Assembly (NCBI GenBank): GCA_012720075.1
Contig: JAAXZE010000036.1
Coordinates: 1-39,903, forward strand
Direction of reading: 5' to 3'
Length of the DNA stretch: 39,903 nt
Origin: Clostridia bacterium
Lineage (GTDB): Bacteria > Bacillota > Peptococcia > Peptococcales > BICA1-8
Shown here: positions 32,668 to 39,903 of the stretch, piece after piece
How the letters are laid out: every line of letters starts with the position of its first letter
Numbering within the stretch: position 1 is the stretch's first letter
Notes under the pieces: model-generated
The model's input: the letters and a program-made list of their open reading frames with translations, nothing else
Database searches by the model: none
What the model was told of the DNA's origin: nothing
Translations under genes and position numbers: made by a program

Positions 32668-33498
32668 TTATCCTTTTTTAAATCCTTCGCCTAGGGCTTC
32701 ATAAACATCGCTTACTATTATAAAGGCTTTGGGGTCAATATTTCTCACTATTTTTTTCAAACGGAAAATTTGCCATTTACTTACTACACATAGAATAATA
32801 TCCTTATCCTGGTGAAGATGTCCTTTGCCTTTTAAATAGGTAAAGCCCCTTTCTAATTCCCGGTCAATGGCTTCGGCTATTTTATCAATTTTATCTGAAA
32901 TGATTAAAGCTTGATGGGCGGCATCCAAGCCGTCGATAATATAATCGGCAACTTTACTGAAAACATAAATGGTAACCAGAGAATAGAGAGCAATGGATAA
33001 GCCAAAGAAAAAAGCTACGGTACTAATAACAAGAAAATCGAATATAAGATAAAATTTACCCATTCGAATGCCAAAATACCGATTAAATAATCGGCCTATT
33101 ATGTCAGCTCCCCCTGTAGTTCCGCCATTTCTTAAAACCAATCCTAAACCTGCTCCTGTGACGACACCGCCATACAAAGCAGCCAGCAGTAAGTCCTCCA
33201 CTTTCATTTGGAAATCGGCTGTTAAATCAATAAATAAAGAAGAAGCTACAACTCCTAAGAAAGTTTTGGATATAAATTACCAGCCCCATAATTTCCAACC
33301 AATCAACAGTAAAGGAAGGTTGCCAAATAGAATTACCATACCTACCGGCAGTCCCAGTGTATAATGGAGGATAAGGGAAATGCCTGTAAAACCTCCTTCG
33401 GCCAGATGATTGGCAACAATAAATATATTTAAACCTAAAGCGTAGATAAAAGCTCCCAAAATAATAAAAAATATCTCACTAAGTTTCTGGCGAAACAT
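32668..33498 (-). pseudogene. YitT-family membrane protein, interrupted by an in-frame TAA
   Basis: Two ORF-track entries (33277-33498 and 32668-33207) lie in the same frame and together make one YitT/DUF2179 protein of about 276 codons. The N-terminal piece has membrane helices with NHLAEGGFTGISLIL. The C-terminal piece has GAGLGLVLRNGGTTGGADIIGR and a soluble DUF2179 domain (AFIIVSDVYEALGEGF). A single TAA (33277-33279, minus strand) separates GWKLWGW from FISKTFLGVV, which is where the family runs continuously, so no residue block is missing. A nonsense mutation, recent decay or a sequence error explains it. The start is ATG at 33498. The function of intact YitT proteins is unknown. Confidence 0.85.
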
Positions 33499-33642
33499 GT
33501 TATCACCGCCTTAGATATAGTTTGTACCGGTAAAAAAATAATATCATTTGACAATGTTTAGCTGTTAAGTTACCCTAAAAATTAGTAATCCTCGGCATTT
33601 CAACTACACACTAATTTAGGTCACAAGCAGGAGGCAGATACT

Positions 33643-34431
33643 ATGATTGATCCCATTGCTTTTCAATTGGGACCTGTAAAAATAGGGCCTTTGGAAGTAG
33701 GTCCTATTTCTGTTCGTTGGTACGGGATATTAATTGCAACAGCCATTTTAATAGGAACAATTATTGCCCTAAGAGAAGTACAACGGCAAAGAGTAGATGA
33801 GGATAAATTTATGAATATCCTGATAGCCGCCATTCCCGCTGCCTTTATAGGCGCCCGCCTGTATTATGTAATCTTTCGTTGGGATTATTACAGTAAAAAT
33901 TTGGCGGAAATTCCCGCAGTATGGCATGGCGGGCTTGCTATTCACGGAGGGATTATCGGAGCCCTCCTGGTTGGCGGATTAATGATTCGTTATTATAATA
34001 TGAATTTTTGGCAGCTAGCTGATATTGCCGCTCCCAGTATGATTTTAGGGCAGGCCATCGGGCGCTGGGGTAATTACTTTAACCAGGAGGCTTATGGTTA
34101 TGAAGTAGACCCTGAACAAATTCCCTGGGCCATGTGGATTGACGGTGCTTATCGCCACCCCACCTTTTTATATGAATCCCTTTGGAACCTGTTGGTTTTT
34201 ATTTTTTTGTTGTGGTTAAGAAGACAGCGGTTTATCCGGCAGGGAGAAGTTTTTTTATACTATATTATGGCCTACTCTATAGGGAGGTTTGTGATTGAAG
34301 GTTTCCGGACGGACAGTTTGATGCTGGGACCTTTGCGGGCAGCACAGGTTGTAAGCATTGTATTCATTTTAATTGGAGTCATTTTTATCTGGTACCGGCG
34401 AAGAAAAGAAAAAGACAGGATTTTTAGGTAA
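33643..34431 (+). CDS. lgt: Prolipoprotein diacylglyceryl transferase
   Basis: This inner-membrane enzyme transfers diacylglycerol from phosphatidylglycerol to the lipobox cysteine of prolipoproteins. The signatures WHGGLAIHGGIIGALLVGG and the Lgt box GRWGNYFNQEAYG are intact, with about seven membrane helices and an IEGFRTDSL arginine motif near the end. Length is 262 aa. GCAGGAGG precedes the ATG. At least three lipoproteins in this window (two GerMN proteins and GerKC) would be substrates. Confidence 0.96.
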   Translation: MIDPIAFQLGPVKIGPLEVGPISVRWYGILIATAILIGTIIALREVQRQRVDEDKFMNILIAAIPAAFIGARLYYVIFRWDYYSKNLAEIPAVWHGGLAIHGGIIGALLVGGLMIRYYNMNFWQLADIAAPSMILGQAIGRWGNYFNQEAYGYEVDPEQIPWAMWIDGAYRHPTFLYESLWNLLVFIFLLWLRRQRFIRQGEVFLYYIMAYSIGRFVIEGFRTDSLMLGPLRAAQVVSIVFILIGVIFIWYRRRKEKDRIFR

Positions 34432-34441
34432 ATAAAAATAC

Positions 34442-34495
34442 CTGTAGTTAACACACTTTAAAAACTGTGTTTAATCTACAGTTTTTCTTATTTAT
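34442..34495 (+). terminator. Intrinsic terminator after lgt
   Basis: CTGTAG...AACACA pairs with TGTGTT...CTACAG, then TTTTT. The hairpin is long with an internal loop. No other feature was recognised in the following 218 bp before gerKA; a search for a sigma-G promoter there was inconclusive. Confidence 0.65.
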
Positions 34496-34713
34496 ATCTC
34501 TTTTTCCATTCTCTATAAGCTCTTTAATAAATGGAAGCAAAAGTGGAGGGTAGCTTTTTAATAATCTTTGTCGGAAAATAATAAGTCTTTGACACGGGTG
34601 CCGGTTTAAAAGGCCCCTTTTTTTATGCCTGCATACCAATGCATATTTGTCCCTTAAGCGGTTAATAACTAATCTATAGCTCTTCTGGATAGCAATAGGA
34701 GGGAAGCAGGCAA

Positions 34714-36291
34714 ATGGTCAAAAAAATACCGATAAAAAAAAATAACCCAACCGATGAAAATAAGGCTAAACCCATCAGTACCGATATAAATAAAAACCTG
34801 GAAGAAATAAAGAGTATTTTTTCCAACTGCAGTGATATTGTTTTCCGGGAGTTTTTGATCGGATATAAGTCCCCTGTTAAAGCAGCCCTTATTTATGTTG
34901 ACGGTCTAATAGACAAAGCCGCCGTTCATGACCATATACTGAAAAGTCTTACCCTGGAAGCCCGAAGCTCTGCCCCTAATGCAGAATTGCCCGAAGAAGA
35001 CATAATAAAATGGGTGAATGAAGCTACTATTACCGTGGCGGAAAAAAAACAGGTAGAAAATCTGGACGATGTGATGAGCGGCTTTCTTTCCGGAGACACC
35101 GCCCTCTTGATTGACGGCTCGGATAAAGCCCTGATTTTAGGCACAAAAGGTTGGGCCAGCCGGGGAATTGCCGAGCCTGATTCAGAGGTGGTAGTAAGAG
35201 GGCCAAGGGAAGGATTTACTGAAACCCTTCGTATTAATACCTCCATGGTAAGAAGAAGGATTCACTCCGATAAATTAAAGATTGAGTCCCGTAAGATAGG
35301 CAAATATACCCAGACCGATGTAGCTGTATTATATATGGATGGTATTGTCAATCCCCAAATTGTTAAAGAAGTCCAAAAAAGATTGGACAGGATCAATGAA
35401 GTTGACAGCATTTTGGAGACCGGTTGTATTGAGCAGTACATAGAAGACCACCCCTATTCTCCTTTTCCCCAAATCCAGTACACGGAAAGACCTGATAAAT
35501 TGGTGGCTTACTTACTGGAGGGCAGGGTTATCATTATGGTGGACGGTTCTCCCAACTGTCTCATCGTGCCGACGGTATTTATCCAATTTTTACAGTCCCC
35601 CGAGGATTACTACAGCCGGATTTTAATGAGTACTGTTTTACGATGGATTAGGTTCTTAGGTGTTTTTTCGGCTGTTACCCTGCCGGCTTTATATATAGCG
35701 GTTACAACTTTTCATCAAGAGATGATACCTACCCGTTTAGCCCTAAGTATCGCAGGAGCCAGGGAAGGGGTCCCCTTTCCTGCCTTTGTGGAGGCCTTTA
35801 CTATGGAAGTTTCTTTGGAGCTCTTGCGGGAGGCCAGTGTTCGGCTGCCGGGACCTATCGGCAGCACATTAGGTATAGTTGGAGCATTAATTGTGGGCCA
35901 GGCAGCCGTTGAGGCCAAATTAGTGGCCCCCCAAATGGTTATAGTGGTAGCCATGACCGCTATAGGTTCTTTTACAGTGCCCAGTTTTGCCGCATCTATC
36001 CCCTTAAGGTTATTCCGATTTCCTCTTATGATTTTAGGAGCCGTATTAGGCTTATACGGTGTTGCCCTGGGTTGGATTGCCATTTTAATACACATGATTT
36101 CTTTAAAATCTTTTGGTTATCCCTATCTGGAACCTTTAGCGCCTTTAAGAGTAAGTGAACTTAAGGATGTTTTAATCAGGTCGCCAAGGTGGCAAATGAC
36201 GACCGCACCCCAATTCAGAAGCCCTTCCGAAAAACCTCCCAAAACCTATTTGCGCAGGTCATATATCAATAAAGGAGGGGGAGGAAAATGA
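34714..36291 (+). CDS. gerKA: Spore germination protein, GerA/GerKA family
   Basis: This is the A subunit of a nutrient germinant receptor in the spore inner membrane. The order is a soluble N-terminal region (about 1-290, with FREFLIGYKSPVKAALIYVDGL, WASRGIAEPDSEVVVRGPREGFTE and TDVAVLYMDGIVNP), then about five membrane helices (about 310-465, including REGVPFPAFVEAFTMEVSLELLREA), then a short basic tail. Length is 525 aa. AGGAGGG precedes the ATG. It overlaps gerKB by 4 bp. The receptor would let dormant spores sense nutrients. Confidence 0.93.
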   Translation: MVKKIPIKKNNPTDENKAKPISTDINKNLEEIKSIFSNCSDIVFREFLIGYKSPVKAALIYVDGLIDKAAVHDHILKSLTLEARSSAPNAELPEEDIIKWVNEATITVAEKKQVENLDDVMSGFLSGDTALLIDGSDKALILGTKGWASRGIAEPDSEVVVRGPREGFTETLRINTSMVRRRIHSDKLKIESRKIGKYTQTDVAVLYMDGIVNPQIVKEVQKRLDRINEVDSILETGCIEQYIEDHPYSPFPQIQYTERPDKLVAYLLEGRVIIMVDGSPNCLIVPTVFIQFLQSPEDYYSRILMSTVLRWIRFLGVFSAVTLPALYIAVTTFHQEMIPTRLALSIAGAREGVPFPAFVEAFTMEVSLELLREASVRLPGPIGSTLGIVGALIVGQAAVEAKLVAPQMVIVVAMTAIGSFTVPSFAASIPLRLFRFPLMILGAVLGLYGVALGWIAILIHMISLKSFGYPYLEPLAPLRVSELKDVLIRSPRWQMTTAPQFRSPSEKPPKTYLRRSYINKGGGGK

Positions 36292-37379
36292 TAAAACGGG
36301 GCACTATTTCACCCAGACAAATCTTTTTTATCTTGACCATGCTTTTAACAGGAATTTATATTTTAATTCTGCCTAGACACCTGGTTTTGGTAGCCGGTGT
36401 TGACGGGTGGTTTGTTTTACTGGCCGGAGGTTTGGTCAGTGCCATAATGCTGTTTTTTATTAACAGAGTTTCCAGGAAGTTTCCCGGTAAGACTGTGGTA
36501 GAGTTTGCGCCTCTTGTTTTGGGTTCGTTTTTGGGTAGAATTTTTGGTGCCTTTCTGGTAATCTATTATACTTTTTTGGCCGCTGTGAGCCTGCGAATTT
36601 TTGCCGAAATGCTAAAATCGGCTTTGCTTCCCGATACTCCCCGCGGGTTGGTGCTGACCGTTTTAATAGTTTTGGTGGCCTGGATTGTACAAAATGGCCT
36701 GGAGGATATTGCCCGTTTTACAGAATTGTTGTCTCCTCTTATTTTGTTATTACTGGTTCTGGTTCTTTTGGGCAACCTTAACCATATGGACCTTATTAGG
36801 CTTAGGCCTGTTTTGCAGACACCCCCCTTGGACCTTTTGGAGGGAGTTATTAGTTCACTGTCTTATTTCGGGGTTATTATTGTTTTGTTAATGCTTTATC
36901 CTTATGTCAACGCCCCGAAAAAGTTAACCACAACCAGTCTGGTAGCCTTATTTTTCGCCGTTTCTATTACCGTTGCCTTTTTTCTGGGAACGGTAGCCAC
37001 TTTTGGTGTTTATGAGACCGGGAGAATGGCCTGGCCGGTAATTGAATTGGTGAAGATGGAAAGAATAGGGGAATTGTTAGAACGGCTGGAAGCTTTCTTT
37101 TTATCCCTATGGCTAAGTATTGCTTTTATTAATGTCAGTGTATTATCCTTTTGCGCTATTTCGGGTTGGACCCAGCTTCTAAAGCTGAAAAATTATCGTA
37201 AGCTCACCTTAATCATCATGGGTTTGTTGTTGGTCTTAAGTCTATGGCCTAAAGATTTATTGGCACTTTTAGGGTTATACAAAATCAATTTCATCTATGG
37301 CTTTGTAGTAACTCTAGTTGTTCCGCTTTTCATAATGGTTGTCAGTCTTTTTCACAAAGGGGAGAAAACAAATGCCTAA
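36288..37379 (+). CDS. gerKB: Spore germination protein, GerB/GerKB family
   Basis: This integral membrane subunit of the germinant receptor is an APC-superfamily, permease-like protein of about ten helices (363 aa). It begins MIKRGTISPRQIFFILTMLL, the typical GerKB opening, and has EFAPLVLGSFLGRIFGAFLVIYYTFLA. GerB subunits are thought to bind the germinant. The start overlaps the gerKA stop (ATGA) and the end overlaps the gerKC start by 8 bp, so the three genes are translationally coupled. Confidence 0.92.
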   Translation: MIKRGTISPRQIFFILTMLLTGIYILILPRHLVLVAGVDGWFVLLAGGLVSAIMLFFINRVSRKFPGKTVVEFAPLVLGSFLGRIFGAFLVIYYTFLAAVSLRIFAEMLKSALLPDTPRGLVLTVLIVLVAWIVQNGLEDIARFTELLSPLILLLLVLVLLGNLNHMDLIRLRPVLQTPPLDLLEGVISSLSYFGVIIVLLMLYPYVNAPKKLTTTSLVALFFAVSITVAFFLGTVATFGVYETGRMAWPVIELVKMERIGELLERLEAFFLSLWLSIAFINVSVLSFCAISGWTQLLKLKNYRKLTLIIMGLLLVLSLWPKDLLALLGLYKINFIYGFVVTLVVPLFIMVVSLFHKGEKTNA

Positions 37380-38583
37380 GCAGAAAAGGTATCTTTTTTT
37401 GCTGGTGGTTATAATCCCGCTGCTTTTTTCGGGCTGTTGGGATAAAAAGGAGATTAACCAAATCGGCTTTGCCGTCGGACTGGGATTAGATAAGGAGGGA
37501 GGTGATTATCAAATAACTACCCAGATGGCTTTGCCGGCCCTTCTGGAAGGCGGAGGGGGCGGCGAGGAGCCGCCGGTTTGGCTGGTAAGCGGCAAGGGCA
37601 GAACAATATTTGAAGCCATCAGGGATGTTAACACCAGGTCGGCCAGGAAACCTTTTTGGGGGCATTTAAATGTGATTGTTTTCGGTGAGGAAGTAGCTAA
37701 AGACGGGCTTGTACCGGTGTTGGACTTATTGAGCCGAGGAAAAGAATTACGAAGATCCAATTATGTTGTGGTTGCCCAAGGAAAGGCCAAGGATATCTTG
37801 GAGGCCCAGCCCAAATTAGAAAGCATCAATGCCGTGTTTATCAGTTAATTAATTGAAAACAGGACCGGACAGTCCGTTTCCACTGCCGTTACCATCAATG
37901 ATCTATTGCTAACTTTAAGCTCTGCAGGAAAAGAAAATGTTTTGCCCCGGATAAAGGCACTGGATCAGGAGAGTTTTCTGCCCCCTGCCAAAGAAAAAGA
38001 AACATCGAAAGAGGGAGAAGAAAAGCCTAAAGAGATTTTGGAAATGAGAGGTTCCGGTTTCTTTAAGGGTGACAAGCTTATAGGCTGGTTGGATGAAGAA
38101 ACCACCCGCGGTTATCTCTGGGTGAGAGGAGAGGTAAAAGGCGGTGTAGTTGTTGTCGAAAATCCCGTGGACCCCAATGCCTTTATCTCTCTGGAAATAA
38201 AGAGCAGCAAAAGTAAGATTATACCTAGAATTGATAAGGAAAATATCCAAATTGATATTAATGTTTCTTCTTCTTTAAATTTAGTGGAAAACGCCGGCTC
38301 CATTAATGTTGAAAATGAAAAAACTATCCGGGATTTGCAGCAAAGGGCTGCGGAAGCCATAAAAAAGGAAATTCAAAAGGCCGTTATTAAAGCCCAGGAA
38401 ACAAAAAGCGATTTTTTGGGAATGGGAGAGGTGGTTAGAGCCTTATATCCCAAGGTTTGGGAAGGATTGAATTGGTCCGAGGAAGTTCCCTTTGTGGATA
38501 TTAATATTGATGTTCAAGTGGATGTTGAAGAGGCGGCCATGACCTTAGGACCGGTTATGTTGCCTTCCCAACGTTTGAAATAA
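37372..38583 (+). pseudogene. gerKC: Ger(x)C family germinant receptor lipoprotein gerKC, interrupted by an in-frame TAA
   Basis: This is the lipoprotein subunit of the germinant receptor. The start is ATG at 37372 after AAAGGGGAG; the signal peptide ends in the lipobox LLFSGCWDKKEINQ. The first piece runs to VFIS and a TAA (37846-37848). The same frame then continues LIENRTGQSVSTAVTINDLL into the second ORF-track piece (37906-38583), with GSGFFKGDKLIGWLDEETTRGYLW and the C-terminal Ger(x)C domain. Read through, it is about 403 codons, normal for GerKC. No downstream start with a good ribosome binding site was seen for the second piece. Nonsense mutation, readthrough or sequence error are possible. 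If real, the receptor may be non-functional. Confidence 0.87.
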
Positions 38584-38604
38584 ATTTGGGGTTAAGGTCA
38601 AAAA

Positions 38605-38628
38605 AACGTGTCATCGTGTCGCCGTGAC
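38605..38628. repeat. 8-bp tandem repeat ATCGTGAC family
   Basis: AACGTGTC, ATCGTGTC, GCCGTGAC in tandem, followed by ATCG. Same family as 22551-22574. Confidence 0.7.
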
Positions 38629-38676
38629 ATCGAAGATTGTAAATATGCGGCCAATGACCAGAAAAAAATGGCTATT

Positions 38677-38759
38677 GTAGGGGCAAACCTATGTGTTTGC
38701 CCTAATATGATTATTTTGATGTAAACATTGGTTAGGGTGTACACCAGGTCCGTCCCTAC
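38677..38759. repeat. Double-hairpin dispersed repeat, copy 3
   Basis: GTAGGGGCAAACCTATGTGTTTGCCCTA is nearly identical to copy 1 (737); the second hairpin (AGGGTGTAC...GTCCGTCCCTAC) is degraded. Confidence 0.8.
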
Positions 38760-38792
38760 GCGTATAACAAAAAAATATAGTGATATGGTGTA

Positions 38793-38808
38793 ACAGTGAC
38801 ATCGTGAT
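38793..38808. repeat. 8-bp tandem repeat ATCGTGAC family (short)
   Basis: ACAGTGAC, ATCGTGAT, flanked by GTGTA and GTTAAC. Confidence 0.5.
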
Positions 38809-38828
38809 GTTAACTGTCTAAATCCTAT

Positions 38829-38856
38829 TTCTTGTCTCTTGCTTCCTGCTTCTTGT
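38829..38856. repeat. 7-bp tandem repeat TTCTTGT family
   Basis: TTCTTGT, CTCTTGC, TTCCTGC, TTCTTGT: four heptads, pyrimidine-rich on the plus strand. Confidence 0.7.
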
Positions 38857-39004
38857 ATCATGTTCAAAAGAATCTTCTTGGGATACAGTGGGTAAAATTT
38901 ATTTTCCGCAACTATGGCACTTAAAATAAAAAAGGTGTAATAAAATCCTTCTCTCAAGGATATGATTTATTGATATATTACTTTGAGGGAAGGAGGCATT
39001 GTAA

Positions 39005-39637
39005 ATGTCGAGAAAATTTCTTATCCTGTTTACGATTCTTATTTTTCTAACTTTTGCCCTTGTCGGCTGCGGTGTAGTGGATAAGCTTCTGTCAATTAAA
39101 GAAGATTTTAAAGGAGCGGAGAATAGTGAAGAAGACATAAATGAGCAATTAGGGGAAATAGAGGTAGATATTACAAGTCCCCAGGGATCTGACCTTGTAG
39201 TAGGCGAGCCCATAGAATATAAAAAGGTTTTACTGTATTTTGGTTCAGCCGACGGAAAGCATTTGGTGGCTGTTGAGAAGGAAATACCAAAAGTTGAAGG
39301 TATAGCCCGCGAAACCATTAATGCCCTTATTGAAGGTCCTGATTTTCAAAGCGGTCTTTTGCCCACTATTCCCGCCGGAACCAGCTTATTGGACATTAAC
39401 GTGAAGGAAAACGGCTTATGCATAGTTGATTTCAGTAAGGAATTAGTAGCCAATCTGCCCGGCGGAGAACAAAATGAGCAATTGGCGGTCTATTCCATTG
39501 TAAATACCCTGTGCCAGTTTCCTACCATTGACCAGGTGGAGTTTAGAGTAGAAGGGCAGAAGATGGATACTCTACTGGGTTATGTTCAATTGGATCCGGC
39601 AGTTTCTGCTAATGCTGACATGGTAATTAAGAGGTAA
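39005..39637 (+). CDS. GerMN-domain lipoprotein (second copy)
   Basis: This 210-aa exported lipoprotein has a signal peptide ending in the lipobox FALVGCG (Cys22), an acidic linker (about 30-75) and one GerMN domain (about 78-190): VLLYFGSADGKHLVAVEKE, NALIEGP, IPAGTSLLDI, LCIVDFSKELV and LAVYSIVNTLCQFPTIDQVEFRVEG. It is paralogous to the protein at 21616. Placement downstream of the ger operon supports a sporulation or germination role, though a 421-bp repeat-rich gap separates them. GGAAGGAGG precedes the ATG. Confidence 0.88.
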   Translation: MSRKFLILFTILIFLTFALVGCGVVDKLLSIKEDFKGAENSEEDINEQLGEIEVDITSPQGSDLVVGEPIEYKKVLLYFGSADGKHLVAVEKEIPKVEGIARETINALIEGPDFQSGLLPTIPAGTSLLDINVKENGLCIVDFSKELVANLPGGEQNEQLAVYSIVNTLCQFPTIDQVEFRVEGQKMDTLLGYVQLDPAVSANADMVIKR

Positions 39638-39670
39638 TGCTCAACGAATAGATAGACTAATATTAACAAT

Positions 39671-39701
39671 ACCTTACCCATAATTTGGGTAGGGTTTTTT
39701 T
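39671..39701 (+). terminator. Intrinsic terminator after the second GerMN gene
   Basis: ACCTTACCC/GGGTAGGGT stem (one T-G pair) with an ATAATTT loop, then TTTTTT. The remaining 200 bp to the window end are very AT-rich. They contain an AAGC-ATTTTGCAAAAT-A-GCTT hairpin (39765-39787) and a TTGACA at 39847, but no gene was recognised. Confidence 0.85.
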
Positions 39702-39903
39702 GTTAGGACAGAAAAAAATATTAGTTTGCGAAATTTGTAGAAAAAATAAATTCTTTTATATATAAGCATTTTGCAAAATAGCTTTTTTATATAAGATAAA
39801 AGGTAATTTTAGCCAAATATCTTAACTTTTTTAATTCAAATTTAAATTGACAGGTAATTTTGTGAGTATCCTAAAAGAGAATCACCTAAAAATACATACA
39901 CTA

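Larger units (their letters stand above)
38584..39004. other. Repeat-rich intergenic region
   Basis: These 421 bp hold no recognisable gene but four repeat elements: octads at 38605-38628, double-hairpin copy 3 at 38677-38759, octads at 38793-38808 and heptads at 38829-38856. A TCCTT/AAGGA hairpin near 38945-38959 lies upstream of the GerMN gene. No clear promoter was identified. Confidence 0.6.

Noticed and set aside
34630-34713. Possible sigma-G promoter upstream of gerKA
   Set aside because: GCATA words are present, but no -10 element matching the sigma-G pattern was found at the right spacing.
1-39903. Global reassignment of TAA to a sense codon
   Set aside because: TAA ends many intact genes here at the expected family C-termini, so it works as a stop.
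1-39903. tRNA, rRNA, CRISPR array, prophage or transposase
   Set aside because: No T-loop consensus within a cloverleaf, no regular spacer-repeat array and no integrase or transposase ORF seen on either strand.

Overview
The window reads as chromosomal DNA of an anaerobic, endospore-forming member of the Bacillota (Clostridia, Peptococcaceae/Desulfotomaculum-like lineages). The evidence is a GerA-type spore germinant receptor operon (gerKA-gerKB-gerKC), two GerMN-domain lipoproteins, an S-layer-homology protein, a monofunctional AroH chorismate mutase, a NAD(H)-sensing Rex repressor, a lactate-oxidation type LutC/LutBA iron-sulfur system, and AGGAGG ribosome binding sites with moderate-to-low GC. 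No rRNA, tRNA, CRISPR array, transposase or phage gene was seen. The lineage is inferred from gene content only.

Layout. 1-711: 3' part of a CoA-disulfide-reductase-like flavoprotein with a C-terminal rhodanese domain. 913-1707 (-): glutamate racemase. 1944-4586: large SLH protein with about nine repeated beta modules. 4795-8615: DEAD-box helicase, then a cysteine desulfurase-ThiI pair for tRNA 4-thiouridine. 8718-12045: small unknown protein with a consensus sigma-A promoter, a divergent Fpg/MutM-like glycosylase, a YbaK-type deacylase, a hotdog thioesterase and a DMT exporter. 12421-18989: shikimate/chorismate cluster aroF-aroA-aroE-aroC-aroK-aroB-aroH; 3-dehydroquinate dehydratase is absent. 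19368-27548: mixed small and membrane genes (DUF2062, DUF3243, DUF421, GerMN lipoprotein, CaCA exchanger, a predicted cysteine-peptidase-like protein, HAD phosphatase, MGMT, membrane metal-dependent hydrolase). 27758-32645: lutC and a fused lutB-lutA, a Crp/Fnr regulator, rex and an ArsR-type regulator. 32668-34431: broken yitT-like gene and lgt. 34714-39637: ger operon and a second GerMN lipoprotein.

How the genes work together. The aro cluster carries six of the seven shikimate-pathway steps plus chorismate mutase, tightly spaced in two blocks, with a candidate attenuator ahead of aroF. The Lut proteins would oxidise lactate or a related hydroxyacid through Fe-S clusters, and their neighbours Crp/Fnr and Rex are plausible redox regulators. 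The ger operon and the GerMN proteins belong to sporulation and germination, and Lgt would lipidate the lipoproteins.

Most notable: three conserved genes (the CoADR-like gene, yitT, gerKC) each carry one in-frame TAA with the reading frame and family similarity continuing on both sides, and aroH has ATA exactly where a start ATG is expected. This points to recent gene decay or sequence error; genetic recoding is much less likely because TAA is also the normal terminal stop here. Intergenic DNA carries a three-copy double-hairpin repeat and several distinct families of short 7-8 bp tandem repeats. Family assignments come from reading motifs, not from database searches.
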